The notes beneath the pieces are model-generated. The model did no database searches and was not told the DNA's origin. It worked only from the letters and a program-made list of their open reading frames with translations. A program made the position numbers and the translations under genes. From positions 1 to 64,000 of the forward strand of contig NZ_LDIG01000121.1 of the NCBI RefSeq assembly GCF_015845845.1: 64,000 nucleotides of DNA, written 5' to 3'. This document shows, piece by piece, positions 26,060 through 35,841 of the stretch (position 1 is the stretch's first letter; every line of letters begins with the position of its first letter). Source of the DNA: Paenibacillus dendritiformis (GTDB lineage Bacteria; Bacillota; Bacilli; Paenibacillales; Paenibacillaceae).

Positions 26060-26173
26060 ATGGCCGGTGATTTGGACTTCAATTCTAGAATTATTGTACT
26101 CCTAGGAGATACATTTTTGCCAAATGTCCATACAAAGGTGGACACGAAGGGGTTATTCTCTCTCAAAGATTAA
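26060..26173 (+). CDS. Possible 37-residue small protein
   Basis: ATG at 26060 is preceded by GGGGGAGGAAACGT, a good ribosome binding site. The frame starts MAGDLDFNSRIIVLLGD and ends SLKD. No family is recognised and there is no signal peptide. It lies in the otherwise gene-free 25911-26489 region. Low certainty. Confidence 0.3.
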   Translation: MAGDLDFNSRIIVLLGDTFLPNVHTKVDTKGLFSLKD

Positions 26174-26432
26174 AATCTACATATGGACATATTTATATGA
26201 ACTAGATACAATATATAGTGTTCATTCGTTTGGTTGTACTATATCCCATTCACAGAAAAGTGTCCACTATTTGAAAGACATCTCTTTAAATAATCCGCGA
26301 CACAAGGACGATGTGCATGGTATAGCATGATTGAATACACTTCAAACCGCGACATTGCGCCACACGAATAGAGGATGATCTCTATTCACGGCTGCAGACG
26401 GGTATCTGAACCTGCCCCGACCCGAAGCAGAT
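26174..26432. other. AT-rich gene-free stretch
   Basis: No supported gene is seen. It contains several GTCCA/TGGAC half-sites (also just to the left, around 26118-26142) that could form short hairpins. No promoter or RNA motif was recognised. Confidence 0.4.
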
Positions 26433-26433
26433 A

Positions 26434-26467
26434 CAAAACAGGCCCCTCTCTCCTCAAGAGAAGGGCC
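26434..26467 (-). terminator. Terminator of spoVR
   Basis: On the minus strand GGCCCTTCTCT pairs with AGAGAGGGGCC (one mismatch) across a 5-base loop and is followed by TGTTTTGT. It lies ~25 bases past the spoVR stop. Confidence 0.75.
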
Positions 26468-26489
26468 AGCCCCGATACAACCGAAATGC

Positions 26490-27938
26490 TCACATGAACT
26501 TCCGCGACACCTTTTTCCCGTCATAGGTGAATAGCACCATCTTCTCCTCGACCTTCGTCTCGAGGTGGACGGCTTTGCCCCACAGCGTATAGACATAAGG
26601 CAGCGTCCGTTCGAGATATTTCAGATCGAGCTCGAGCCCCTCGTAATAATGCTTCAGGAACAGCTCCCCGTTCCGGTGGTAGTCGCCGTCTTCGACGACA
26701 AGGAAGGGGAAGCCGCCGTTGACGCGCGAGTAGACGAGCTGATCGCGGATGTTCTCCCAGGATTTATCGGTAATTCTCCATTCCGGGCCCTTTTTCTCGA
26801 AAATGTACAGGTCCAGCTCTTCCGTCAGTTGTTTCGTTAAGTAATTGCGCAGGAACGATTGGTCGGAGTCGAATTCGCGCACCTCGAAAATTTTGGCGCG
26901 GCCCTGCCCCGGCTGGCGGCCGAACCGATCGCGCTCCTCCTGCGTCGGGTTATCCCACCGCTTCTCGATATCCTCAAATATTTTCAAGCCCAAATAATAC
27001 GGATTCAGGCTGTGGCGCGACGGCTGTACGACCGAAGCGTTCAGCTTCGCGTACTCGAGCGTCTCCTCCGGTGTCAGATCCAGCTCCCGCAGGATGCGCT
27101 GATGCCAGTACGAGGCCCAGCCCTCGTTCATGATTTTCGTCTCCATCTGGGGCCAGAAATAAAGCATCTCATCGCGCAGCATCGTCATGATGTCGCGCTG
27201 CCAATCCTCCAGCACCGGGGAGAATTCCTGGATGAACCAGACGATGTCCTTCTCCGGCTCCGGCGGGAAGCGGCGGTCGGCCATCTCCGCCCGGGATGAG
27301 GCGGAGTGCATCGCCGCCTTCATTTCCTCGAGCGCCCACAGATCGTCGTAGGCTCCCGGCGGTCCGGGCGGCTTCCCTTCGCGCTGCTCGCGCATTTTCA
27401 GCTCCATGTAGCGCTGCTTGTCGAGCGTTCGCGGCCGCACGATCTGCGGATCGATATGCTCCTGGATCGCGAGCACGGCATCGATGAAGCTCTCCACCGC
27501 CTGCGTCCCGTATTCCAGCTCATACTGCATGACGCGCTCGGCCGTCGCCGACATGCTCTCGACCATATTGCGGTTCGACGCGGAGAAGCGGGCATTGTTC
27601 TTGAAGAAATCGCAATGCGCCAGCACATGCGCGACGATCAGCTTGTTCTGAATGAGCGAATTGCCCTCGAGCAGAAAGGCATAGCACGGGTTGGAGTTGA
27701 TGACGAGCTCGTAGATTTTGCTTAACCCGAAGTCGTACTGCATCTTCATTTTATGAAAAGTCTTGCCGAAGCTCCAGTGGCTGAAGCGGGTCGGCATGCC
27801 GTACGCGCCGAATGTGTAGATAATATCGGCCGGGCAGATCTCGTAGCGCATCGGATAGAAGTCCAGCCCGAAGCCGGCCGCGATCTCGGTAATCTCGTCG
27901 ATGGCATAGTTCAGCGTCTGCATGTCGTCGGCTGTCAT
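26490..27938 (-). CDS. spoVR: SpoVR family protein
   Basis: 482 residues, the full length of the SpoVR/YcgB family. The family's [20 protein letters not shown] and [12 protein letters not shown] segments are evident. SpoVR affects spore cortex formation in Bacillus; the biochemical activity is unknown. GGAAGGGG precedes the ATG. The start overlaps the yhbH stop by 4 bases (ATGA), so the two are co-translated. This mirrors the yeaG-yeaH-ycgB association in enterobacteria, but the prkA/yeaG kinase gene is not adjacent here. Confidence 0.92.
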   Translation of the reverse strand: MTADDMQTLNYAIDEITEIAAGFGLDFYPMRYEICPADIIYTFGAYGMPTRFSHWSFGKTFHKMKMQYDFGLSKIYELVINSNPCYAFLLEGNSLIQNKLIVAHVLAHCDFFKNNARFSASNRNMVESMSATAERVMQYELEYGTQAVESFIDAVLAIQEHIDPQIVRPRTLDKQRYMELKMREQREGKPPGPPGAYDDLWALEEMKAAMHSASSRAEMADRRFPPEPEKDIVWFIQEFSPVLEDWQRDIMTMLRDEMLYFWPQMETKIMNEGWASYWHQRILRELDLTPEETLEYAKLNASVVQPSRHSLNPYYLGLKIFEDIEKRWDNPTQEERDRFGRQPGQGRAKIFEVREFDSDQSFLRNYLTKQLTEELDLYIFEKKGPEWRITDKSWENIRDQLVYSRVNGGFPFLVVEDGDYHRNGELFLKHYYEGLELDLKYLERTLPYVYTLWGKAVHLETKVEEKMVLFTYDGKKVSRKFM

Positions 27939-29086
27939 GAGCGCACCCCTTCCGGCTGTTTTTTGAAAAAATGCTTGAGCGCGCGGTACACCTCGGCTTT
28001 TTCCTTGATGACATAGTGCATAAAGTGGGGGTTCTGAATATGGCGGTACGCGGACATGAGCGTGCTGCTGCGATTGTATTGGTTCACTTCGCCGTAGCCG
28101 AACAGGTTGGCGCGCTTCAGCAGCTCGCCGATCAGCTTCACGCAGCGCTCGTTATCGCTGGTCAGGTTATCGCCGTCCGAGAAATGGAACGGATAAATAT
28201 TGTAGGAAGAAGGCGGGAACCGGCTGTCGATAATGTCCAGCGCCTTCAAATAGGCCGACGAGCAGATCGTGCCCCCGCTCTCGCCGCGCGTGAAAAATTC
28301 GTCCTCGCTTACTTCCTTTGCCTCGGTATGATGGGCGATGAAGATCATGTCGACCTTCTCGTATTGGCGTCGCAGGAAGCGAGTCATCCAGAAGAAGAAG
28401 CTGCGCGCGCAATATTTCTCGAACGAGCCCATCGAGCCGGACGTGTCCATCATGGCGATAATGACCGCATTGGAATGGGGCTTCACGATCTCCTCCCACG
28501 TCTTGAAGCGCAGATCGTCCGGACTGATGCGGTGAATGCCCGGATTGCCGGCGAGCGCATTGCGGCGCAGGTTTTCGAGAATGGTCCGCTTCTTGTCGAT
28601 GTTGGACATGATGCCCTTTTTGCGAATATCGTTGAACCGAATGTCGGTCGTCTCCAGTTGATCCCGGTCCTTCTGCTTCAAATAAGGCAGTTCGAGCTCA
28701 TCGAAGAGCATGTTTTCGAGATCCGCGATGCTGACCTCGGCTTCGATGACATCCGCCCCGGCCTGATCGCCGGCCTGCTGCCCTTTGCCTGCGCCTTGGG
28801 AGCCGTCGGTGCCGAGGACGTCTCCGACCTGGCTGTCGCCGTCTCCTTGGCCGACATGCTTTTTCTTGTTGAAATTGTAGACGAAGCGGAATTCATCCAG
28901 GCTCCGGATCGGAACTTTAATGATTTGCTTGCCGTCGGACATGATGATGTTTTCCTCGGTGATGAGATCGGGGAGATTCTGCTTAATCGCGTCGTTAACC
29001 TTCTGCTGGTGGCGCGCTTGATCCTGATATCCTTTGCGATGGAGCGACCAGTCCTCGCGGGACACGATAAACAACGGGTTGGTCAT
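27935..29086 (-). CDS. yhbH: YhbH (DUF444) sporulation-associated protein
   Basis: 383 residues. The N-terminus ([22 protein letters not shown]) and the VWA-like core with a MIDAS-style DTSGSMG sequence identify the YhbH/YeaH family. In Bacillus it is sporulation-associated and partners the PrkA kinase. AAGGAGGG lies 8 bases upstream of the ATG. It is the first gene of a two-gene operon with spoVR. A long-range inverted repeat CCTGAATAA/TTATTCAGG (29113-29162) lies just upstream. Confidence 0.92.
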   Translation of the reverse strand: MTNPLFIVSREDWSLHRKGYQDQARHQQKVNDAIKQNLPDLITEENIIMSDGKQIIKVPIRSLDEFRFVYNFNKKKHVGQGDGDSQVGDVLGTDGSQGAGKGQQAGDQAGADVIEAEVSIADLENMLFDELELPYLKQKDRDQLETTDIRFNDIRKKGIMSNIDKKRTILENLRRNALAGNPGIHRISPDDLRFKTWEEIVKPHSNAVIIAMMDTSGSMGSFEKYCARSFFFWMTRFLRRQYEKVDMIFIAHHTEAKEVSEDEFFTRGESGGTICSSAYLKALDIIDSRFPPSSYNIYPFHFSDGDNLTSDNERCVKLIGELLKRANLFGYGEVNQYNRSSTLMSAYRHIQNPHFMHYVIKEKAEVYRALKHFFKKQPEGVRS

Positions 29087-29294
29087 AGATGGCCCTCCTT
29101 ACTAACCAAGTGAAATGCCCTGAATAAGCAGATGAATCGCTTTCTACTCACTTTATTCAGGAGGGCCGGGATTGATGAGGGAGGATGACGATGATTCTTT
29201 GCCTGCGGCGGCGGTGCGCCGGAGACGGCCGCTTGGGCCGCCCGGCTTATTCCATCCAGTGGAGCTGGCTCCACCGCGGCATGCCCGTATTGGG

Positions 29295-30755
29295 CTACGG
29301 CGCGCCTGGCGTGCTTCGTCCTTCTTTGATATAGCGGGTCAACAGGGCCGTCAGCTCCTGGACGATGTCAGGGAAGCGATCGATTACATTTTGCCGCTCG
29401 CCGATGTCGTCGGATAACCGGTACAACTGGAACGATGGGGCGCCGGGAGGCTCTTGTCCAGGCGCCGGATCGCTCCAGCCGCCGGAGCCGGGGCACAGCT
29501 CCAGCTTCCATTCGCCCTTGCGAATCGAGAAGGAGCCGTCGATCGAATGGTGCACGATCGCTTCGCGAAGCGGCTCCGTTCCGCCCGTCCCGAGCCAGAG
29601 GGGGAGATGGCTGACGCTGTCCTCGCCCGCGTCGTCAGGGAGCGTCTGGCCCGTCAAGCCGGCAGCCGTCGCCATGAAGTCGACGAGGCAGACTGGTTCG
29701 TCGGAGACGGTGCCCGCCGCGATGCGCGCAGGCCAGCGGACGAGCAGCGGCACGCGGTGGCCGCCTTCATAAATATCGGCCTTGTGACCGCGGAAGACGT
29801 AGCTCGGGTAATGGCCGCAGCGGGCCAGCTCCTCATAATCCGCGCTCGGGGAGCAGCCGTTGTCGCTCGTGAACAGGACCACCGTATTTTCCGCGATCCC
29901 GCATTCCTCCAGCTTGCGCATAATCGCGCCCACGACGCCGTCGACCATAAGGACGAAGTCTCCGTACAGATTGGTTCCCGAGCGACCGACGAATTCCGGC
30001 GCGGGCAAGATGGGCGTATGCGGGGCGGGCAGCGGGAAGTAGATGAAGAACGGGCTGCCGTCCCCCGCCGAGCTGCCCCGCTCAATCCGCTCCAGCACTT
30101 TCTCGGTCAGCCGGGGCAGCACCTCCTCATGGCGGAAATCGGGCGCCGTCGGGCCTTCCCGCCAAAATCCTTTGCGGTCATCGCTGCGGGTCAGCCGATC
30201 TGGCAGCTCTGTCACGGCATCATTTTCGATATAAACATAGGGCGGCATATCGAGCGAGGCGCTGATGCCGTAGAATTCGTCGAACCCGGCATCGACCGGA
30301 CCGCGCCGAATCGGCTGGCTGAAATCGACGTCCTCGGCCGCGGGGCCGTTCCGGTGCCAATCGAGCCCGAGATGCCATTTCCCGTAGCATGCCGTACGAT
30401 AGCCGGCTTGCTTGAACAAGGATGCGACCGTCATCCGGCCCTCTTCGAGGATGCTGGGAGAATACCCCCACAGGACGCCTTCCTTCAATTCCGAACGCCA
30501 GTTATACCGTCCGGTCAGGATGCTGTAGCGCGAAGGGGTGCAGACGGCGGAGGAGGAATGCGCATCGGTGTAGATGAGGCCCTCCCGCCCGAGCCGATCC
30601 AGATGCGGCGTCGCGATTCGGGACCCGGGGTTCAGACAAGAAATGTCGCCATATCCCATATCGTCCGCCAAAATGTAAATGACATTCGGATGCGCGCTTT
30701 TGGCGTTCATTGTCGTCATGCTGCGGTTCAAGTTCTTGTTCACATCCATATTCAT
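29295..30755 (-). CDS. Sulfatase (type I, Cys-type)
   Basis: 486 residues. ILADDMGYGD carries the N-terminal Ca-binding aspartates, and CTPSRYSILTGR holds the CxPxR signature whose cysteine becomes formylglycine. GYRTACYGKWHLG and the later TSDNGCSP are also sulfatase hallmarks. There is no signal peptide, so a cytoplasmic location or non-classical export is likely. The substrate is a sulfate ester, probably of a glycan or aryl compound. The start overlaps the IclR gene stop by ATGA. A maturation enzyme (FGE or anSME) is needed and none is in the window. Confidence 0.9.
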   Translation of the reverse strand: MNMDVNKNLNRSMTTMNAKSAHPNVIYILADDMGYGDISCLNPGSRIATPHLDRLGREGLIYTDAHSSSAVCTPSRYSILTGRYNWRSELKEGVLWGYSPSILEEGRMTVASLFKQAGYRTACYGKWHLGLDWHRNGPAAEDVDFSQPIRRGPVDAGFDEFYGISASLDMPPYVYIENDAVTELPDRLTRSDDRKGFWREGPTAPDFRHEEVLPRLTEKVLERIERGSSAGDGSPFFIYFPLPAPHTPILPAPEFVGRSGTNLYGDFVLMVDGVVGAIMRKLEECGIAENTVVLFTSDNGCSPSADYEELARCGHYPSYVFRGHKADIYEGGHRVPLLVRWPARIAAGTVSDEPVCLVDFMATAAGLTGQTLPDDAGEDSVSHLPLWLGTGGTEPLREAIVHHSIDGSFSIRKGEWKLELCPGSGGWSDPAPGQEPPGAPSFQLYRLSDDIGERQNVIDRFPDIVQELTALLTRYIKEGRSTPGAP

Positions 30756-31525
30756 GCTTCCCCTCTCCCTTCCTGAATCGCGGGCTGCAGCAGCTTCGTC
30801 ACCTGCGCGGCCTCGTCCTGCAGCAGCTCATAGATGCGGCGAATGAACGGGGCCTCGAAGGTAGTGCCCGGCATGCCGACGGCAATCGCGGCGGCGAGGC
30901 GCTCCCCGTCATAGACCGGAACGGCGATCCGGCGAATATGGGGGAGGATGGCCCCTTGATCATCCGCCAGGCCGCGCTCCGCGGCGTCGGCCATATACCG
31001 CTCCAGCGCCGCCGCATCCGGACGATATGGCGCCAAGGCTCCGTCCTCCGCGTGCTCGAGATATAAGCGCCGCGTCGCTTCATCGACATGCGCCAGCAGC
31101 AGGAAGCCCCAGGGATGAAGCGGGTAATCGGTCCGGATCTCGCCCGTCTGCTGCATCGCGACGCCTTCCGGATGCACCCGCTTGTCCCGGCAGATCATGC
31201 GGCCATGCCGGAAATCAATCCAGAGCGCGGTGCAGCCCGCCTCCCGGGAGATGCGGTCCAGCACCGGGCCGCTTGCGCCGCGGATCCCGTGATGATGCTC
31301 GGCCCGCTGCATCAGGGCGAACAGCTTCGGCCCGGCCACATATTGGTGATTCGCGTCCTTCTCCACATATTGCTGCTCGAGCAGCACCTGCAAATACCGG
31401 TTCAGGCTGGCCGCGCTCAATTCCGCCGCCGCCTTCAGTTGATTGAATCCGATGCCGGATTCGGATTCGACGATCGCCTCCATAATGCGAAGCCCGCTGA
31501 TCAACCCTGGTGCGGAAGCCGCCAT
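30752..31525 (-). CDS. IclR-family transcriptional regulator
   Basis: About 257 residues. A winged helix (residues ~5-70, IGFNQLKAAAELSAASLNRYLQVL) is followed by the IclR effector domain with AGCTALWIDFRHGR and RRIAVPVYDGERLAAAIAVG. The ATG at 31525 is preferred: GGAGGTG lies 8 bases before it, whereas the ATG at 31540 overlaps that site. It is coupled to the sulfatase gene, so it probably controls sulfatase expression in response to the released compound. A palindrome lies in its promoter region. Confidence 0.88.
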   Translation of the reverse strand: MAASAPGLISGLRIMEAIVESESGIGFNQLKAAAELSAASLNRYLQVLLEQQYVEKDANHQYVAGPKLFALMQRAEHHHGIRGASGPVLDRISREAGCTALWIDFRHGRMICRDKRVHPEGVAMQQTGEIRTDYPLHPWGFLLLAHVDEATRRLYLEHAEDGALAPYRPDAAALERYMADAAERGLADDQGAILPHIRRIAVPVYDGERLAAAIAVGMPGTTFEAPFIRRIYELLQDEAAQVTKLLQPAIQEGRGEA

Positions 31526-31557
31526 CGTTTGCACCTCCATTGGACTTTAGAGTTTTA

Positions 31558-31595
31558 GTATCATATAAGTTACTAATTAATAATACATATGATAC
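31558..31595. promoter_or_regulatory. Palindromic operator candidate upstream of the IclR gene
   Basis: GTATCATAT (31558-31566) and ATATGATAC (31587-31595) form a perfect 9-base inverted repeat with a 20-base AT-rich spacer, 33 bases from the IclR start. IclR proteins bind such dyads and often autoregulate. Confidence 0.5.
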
Positions 31596-31642
31596 TTTGG
31601 TTTTGCTTGTAATGCAATAAAAAAACCGGCTCTGCTGCAATA

Positions 31643-31668
31643 AAAACCGGCTCTGCGCGAGCCGGCTT
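31643..31668 (-). terminator. Terminator following the DUF4091-type pseudogene
   Basis: On the minus strand AGCCGGCTC, a 4-5 base loop and GAGCCGGT are followed by TTTTATT. The arm AAAACCGGCTCTGC is repeated once more at about 31621-31634, a small local duplication. Confidence 0.75.
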
Positions 31669-31700
31669 CTGGTTACCGTATAACCGGTTATGTTATCGCC

Positions 31701-32724
31701 TCAGAGGGGGCTTGCCTTCCGCTGCGGCCCCTCCGCGCCGGGATAGACGAGGAAGGCGTCGCCGGACGGGAAGGCGTACGCCGCGTCCGTCGTGCGGAAC
31801 GGATCGATCGGCTTCCGCGAATATTGCGAGTAGTAGAAATTATAGCCCCAATGGAGGAAGCCGTCGGCCTGGAATTTGTGGAGCTGCCAGCCGAGAATGC
31901 GGTTGCGCGCCGAAGGCATCGCGAAAAAGCGGTTCGACACCTCCCGGTACTGGGAGCAGCAGTAATAGGTCCAGAGCGGCTTCACGCCGTTCTCGATGAA
32001 CGGCTCGATATGATTGTTGGCCGGAACCGGCACCTGGACGAGTCCGCTCTGATAAAAATCATAATCGGACAAGGCATCCATCACCGGGAACCCCGCCAGC
32101 AGATCGGATACGGGCCTCCACCGCATTGCGCTAAGAATCCATCTGCTCGACGCGCGGTTCGTCCGAAATATGGAAATGAGCCCGGTCCGCGATGCCGTCA
32201 CAGTGGAACCATTCGGTATGCATGAGCTCTTGCTTGGGCAGGGCGGCCGGGAGGACGGTGAGCGTGAACGTCTCCTCGGCGAGCAGTTCGCCCCCGCTGC
32301 TCGTCAGGCTGACCGTGAGCGGATGCTCGCCCGCGGCCCAACGTTCATCGATCTCGGCGGTAATCCAGAGCGCCCGCCATTGTCCGGGACAGATGACGAT
32401 GCCCTCCCGGGGCTCTACAGGCGCCAGCAGATCGGGATAGAGGCCGGGGGCGGTGCGGAGCAGATTGCCGTCATGATGTGCGTAAATGGGCAGCTCGGAC
32501 GGAACCAGCTCGACCTTGTGGACCGCGATCGCTTCCGCTACGCCGCCGCGCACTGATACGGCCGCTTCCTTCAGCAGCTCTTCGCCCCGGTAGGCAAGCT
32601 GAAAGTGCAGGGCTTCCCCCTGCAGGACGGTTGCGGTGCGGAAGTCGGGAGCCTGCAGCGGCTCGTCGGCAAAAACCTTGACTAAGGAGCTGAGGATGCG
32701 GGTGTCCAGCACGTGATTTGCCAT
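31701..32724 (-). pseudogene. Decayed DUF4091 (GH123-like) glycoside hydrolase gene
   Basis: The first frame (32724-32131, 197 residues) starts normally behind AAAGGTGG and reads as the N-terminal part of a DUF4091 protein up to ELMHTEWFHCDGIAD. It then jumps to AHFHISDEPRVEQMDS and a stop. The sequence continues in another frame (~32110-31701) with LLAGFPVMDALSDYDF, YWTYYCCSQ-like and WGYNFYYSQYSR segments of the same family. Intact relatives are ~550 residues, so ~200 central residues including much of the catalytic domain are deleted, a frameshift follows, and the C-terminus is missing. A degraded sugar-utilisation gene. Confidence 0.7.
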
Positions 32725-32772
32725 AGTTTCATGCCACCTTTACATGGAAGAGTAACTTTCTCTTGATTCTTA

Positions 32773-32786
32773 TGATAACGCTTTCT
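32773..32786 (-). promoter_or_regulatory. cre-like site upstream of the DUF4091 pseudogene
   Basis: TGATAACGCTTTCT resembles the CcpA site (12 of 14 positions) and lies ~50 bases before the pseudogene start. It is consistent with a former catabolite-controlled sugar gene. Confidence 0.4.
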
Positions 32787-32839
32787 ACAATTTCTCCATG
32801 CGGGCGGATTTTCCTGTAGCCGCATAACCATAAAAAAAC

Positions 32840-33057
32840 ACAATCCGAAGTACCCGGATTTGGCAGGGACCGGCGATACCGGCTCGAAGTTCATTATCGA
32901 CCATATGATCAAGATGATCTATGGCAAAGAGCCGATCGCGGACTGGCCGAACGTAATCGACGAATATTTGGTCAAAGGCGGCCAGGAAATAATTGACGAA
33001 GCGACCGAGCCCTATCGCAAGAAGGATGGGGTCATTGTCCGCGAGAACGCGAAATAA
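32840..33057 (+). pseudogene. 3' stump of a sugar ABC transporter solute-binding protein
   Basis: The frame reads ...YPDLAGTGDTGSKFIID, then YGKEPIADWPNVIDEYLVKGG and a tail ending RENAK. This is the C-terminal helix region of Paenibacillus family-1 extracellular solute-binding lipoproteins. No start, signal peptide or N-terminal lobe is present; the sequence begins abruptly in non-coding DNA. With the decayed glycosidase gene facing away, this marks a deletion that removed a carbohydrate-uptake locus. Confidence 0.55.
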
Positions 33058-33201
33058 CCGCTGTCCCGGTTAATGAATCCGGAAGCTATCGCCGGAACGG
33101 GAGGATGCAGCGTCCGTGCTTGGCGGGCTCGGGAGAGCCTGGGGACCCGCTGCGCCCCATCCTCCTGATCCATCCAGGTCTACATACGCGCAACGACGGA
33201 G

Positions 33202-33239
33202 ACGGACGACAGCCATATGCGTGCTGCCGTCCGTTTTTT
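33202..33239 (+). terminator. Rho-independent terminator after the solute-binding-protein stump
   Basis: ACGGACGACAGC pairs with GCTGCCGTCCGT around a short loop and is followed by TTTTTT. It survives although the gene it served is truncated. The rest of 33058-33427 shows no gene. Confidence 0.75.
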
Positions 33240-33427
33240 CGTCATTTTTCCGTTTCGTCATCCCAAAGGTGTGCGGCCCGTGTATAAGCCTTGTCGATTG
33301 TTGGTATATATTCACCTCTTCATAAAGACATCCTTCCATTTCATTGTGGAAAAAGGCGGCGGATTCAGATAAGATAGAATCGTAAAATAGTATAGATCAC
33401 CAAATGATCCATAAAGGAGCTGGCAAC

Positions 33428-33796
33428 ATGCTGCGACGCTACGCAATGATAGGAAGCCTGAATATGTTGTTGTCCGTTGCGCTGGGGGCGTTTGGTGCGC
33501 ATATTATGCAGGCAAGGCTGACACCGGAGCGGATGGCGACCTATGAGACGGCGGTTCAATATCATATGGCGCATGCGCTTGGATTGATTCTGATTGCCAT
33601 CCTGGCGGATAAACTGGCGGACCAGAAGAAAGTGCAGTGGTCGGCCCGACTCCTGTTCACGGGCATGATCATCTTCTCGGGGAGCTTGTATTTGCTATGC
33701 TTCACCGGATTCTCCATGCTGGGTGCGATTACGCCGATTGGAGGCGTCGCTTTCCTTATCGGCTGGCTCATGCTGGCCTTGGCGGCGCGAAGATAG
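33428..33796 (+). CDS. ywdK: DUF423 membrane protein (YwdK family)
   Basis: 122 residues with four membrane helices. The start MLRRYAMIGSLNMLLSVALG followed by GAFGAH and the C-terminal TPIGGVAFLIGW are the DUF423 hallmarks. AAAGGAG lies 8 bases before the ATG at 33428. The function of the family is unknown. The following GGDEF-EAL gene begins 47 bases later. Confidence 0.88.
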   Translation: MLRRYAMIGSLNMLLSVALGAFGAHIMQARLTPERMATYETAVQYHMAHALGLILIAILADKLADQKKVQWSARLLFTGMIIFSGSLYLLCFTGFSMLGAITPIGGVAFLIGWLMLALAARR

Positions 33797-33843
33797 CATC
33801 AAGCGGACGGGTTGAGACTAGGGGCCGGAAGGAAGAGTGCAAG

Positions 33844-35775
33844 GTGAATAATCAGATAGAAGAACCGAGGATGGAACCGCGAAGAACGTCGCTGTTCGTC
33901 GTTACATCGTTATTGGCGGCCATAACGTGCATCGGAGGGGCGGTCGTCTTTTTGCTGTCGGAGGGCGTTCTCCGAATCGGTATCGGGATCCTGTGGGGAG
34001 CCGCGGTGGCGTACATTATGGTATCCGAATGGCGGGTCAAGCCGCTTCGGCGAGAGGCAATCCGCCAGACTCGGTGTATACGTGACAACAGAGCACCGGC
34101 CGGTTCGGAGTGGGCATATTTGGTTAATCATGTGCCTGTTCCGATTTTTTTTATAGAGAGGGATGGCGCGGTTAAGGGTGTGAATCGTTCATTCCGGGGC
34201 GTAACGGGATATGAAGAAGATAGGCCGGCATTGTCCAAGGTGATGGATGAATGCTCCAAGCGGAAAATATTGGACGCCATGCAGGAGCTCGAACCGGGCG
34301 GCGAGAAGGAGCTTGCGCTTGCCGGGTTCCATAAGGAGGGCTTTCGCCAGGATTGGATAGCCCGGATTGTCCGTCTGGCCGATGGGGCCTGCCCCCAAGC
34401 GGAACGGCCGATCTATTCGGTCTGCCTGCAGGATCCGAGCCCGGACCGCCATATGGCGGAGCGGATCCGGTACATGTCCTATTACGATGATATGACCGGG
34501 CTGCCGAACCGGCGGATGTTCATGCAGCGATTGGAGGAAGCCATCGGGATGGCCGTCAATGAGCGCTTCTCGATAGCCGTACTGTACATGGACCTCGATC
34601 GGTTTAAGCGGATTAATGATACGTTCGGGACGGATTTCGGCGATATGCTGCTGATGCAGATTGCCGAGCGGCTGCTGCGGACGATGACAGACAATGACGT
34701 GGTGGCCCGCATGGAAGGCGACGAATTCGCCTGCTTTTTCACGTTCGTGGAATCGGAGGCTGAGGTGCACAAGCGGATCGCGCAATGGCTGTCCGTCTTG
34801 GAAGAACCGTTCTGCTTGAACGATGTTCCGGTTCATGTGACGATGAGCATCGGCATTACGATGGTCGACAACCCGGGCTCGACAGACGGGGCTCAGGCGA
34901 TCAAGCAAGCGGATCTGGCGCTGTCGCGCGTCAAGGAGCAGGGGAAGAACGGCTTCCTGTTCTATGTGCCGGAGATGAATGATCGGCCGCTGGAACGGCT
35001 GACTCTGGAAAATGACATGCGGCGGGGGCTGAAGGAAGAGGAATTCGAGCTGTATTATCAGCCGCAGTTCGACATGAATACGGAGCGCATCGTCGGCATG
35101 GAAGCGCTGGTCCGCTGGAATCATCCCGTGCGCGGATTGATCTCGCCGGGGGAATTTATTCCGATCGCGGAGGAGAACGGCTTCATCGTCGCCCTGGGCA
35201 CATGGGTGCTTGAAAAGGCCTGCCGGCAAAATAAAGAATGGCAGCAGAAGGGCTTTCCGCCGATACCGGTATCGGTCAACCTGTCCGTCCGCCAGTTCGA
35301 AATGGACAACCTGTCGAAGACGGTCCAGGACGTATTGGCCAAGACCGGCCTGGATCCGGCCTACCTCGACCTGGAGATTACGGAGAGCATGACCATGGAC
35401 GTGCCCAGAGCGTCTCCCGTGCTGCAGCAATTGAAGGATATGGGGGTAGCCATCAGCATTGACGATTTCGGCACCGGCTACAGCTCGCTCCATTATCTCA
35501 AAAATTTCCCGATTCATCGGCTGAAGATCGACCGATCGTTTGTCCGCGATTTGCAGCAGGATCCGAATGATGCGGCGATTGTGTCCGCGATTATCGCCTT
35601 GGGACACAATATGAATATGCAGGTCATTGCCGAAGGGGTGGAGACGGAGGAGCAGCTCCAGTTCCTGCAGAAGCATAAGTGCGATGAAATTCAGGGGTTC
35701 TATTTCAGTCCGCCGCTGTCCTGCCAGCGGTTCGAGCAGTTATTCCGCGAACATTGCGGGACATACATAACATAG
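33844..35775 (+). CDS. Membrane GGDEF-EAL protein with PAS domain (c-di-GMP turnover)
   Basis: About 643 residues. Two N-terminal membrane helices (~15-65), a PAS domain (~95-210), GGDEF (~220-380) and EAL (~395-640). The EAL signature MEALVRW and the metal loop DDFGTGYSS are intact, so phosphodiesterase activity is likely. The cyclase signature reads RMEGDEF instead of GGDEF, with no RxxD inhibitory site, so cyclase activity is doubtful and the domain may be regulatory. The start is the GTG at 33844 with GGAAGGA upstream; a longer frame runs into ywdK but lacks a ribosome binding site. Confidence 0.9.
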   Translation: MNNQIEEPRMEPRRTSLFVVTSLLAAITCIGGAVVFLLSEGVLRIGIGILWGAAVAYIMVSEWRVKPLRREAIRQTRCIRDNRAPAGSEWAYLVNHVPVPIFFIERDGAVKGVNRSFRGVTGYEEDRPALSKVMDECSKRKILDAMQELEPGGEKELALAGFHKEGFRQDWIARIVRLADGACPQAERPIYSVCLQDPSPDRHMAERIRYMSYYDDMTGLPNRRMFMQRLEEAIGMAVNERFSIAVLYMDLDRFKRINDTFGTDFGDMLLMQIAERLLRTMTDNDVVARMEGDEFACFFTFVESEAEVHKRIAQWLSVLEEPFCLNDVPVHVTMSIGITMVDNPGSTDGAQAIKQADLALSRVKEQGKNGFLFYVPEMNDRPLERLTLENDMRRGLKEEEFELYYQPQFDMNTERIVGMEALVRWNHPVRGLISPGEFIPIAEENGFIVALGTWVLEKACRQNKEWQQKGFPPIPVSVNLSVRQFEMDNLSKTVQDVLAKTGLDPAYLDLEITESMTMDVPRASPVLQQLKDMGVAISIDDFGTGYSSLHYLKNFPIHRLKIDRSFVRDLQQDPNDAAIVSAIIALGHNMNMQVIAEGVETEEQLQFLQKHKCDEIQGFYFSPPLSCQRFEQLFREHCGTYIT

Positions 35776-35786
35776 GCTGGCGATAC

Positions 35787-35830
35787 AACAGCCGCCATGC
35801 GAAGTCGTTGGGACTTCCGTGGCGGCTGTT
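35787..35830. terminator. Bidirectional terminator between convergent genes
   Basis: AACAGCCGCCA with GAAGTC pairs with GACTTC and TGGCGGCTGTT, forming a long stem between the GGDEF-EAL gene and the convergent minus-strand gene. Confidence 0.75.
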
Positions 35831-35841
35831 CTTGTACTGCA

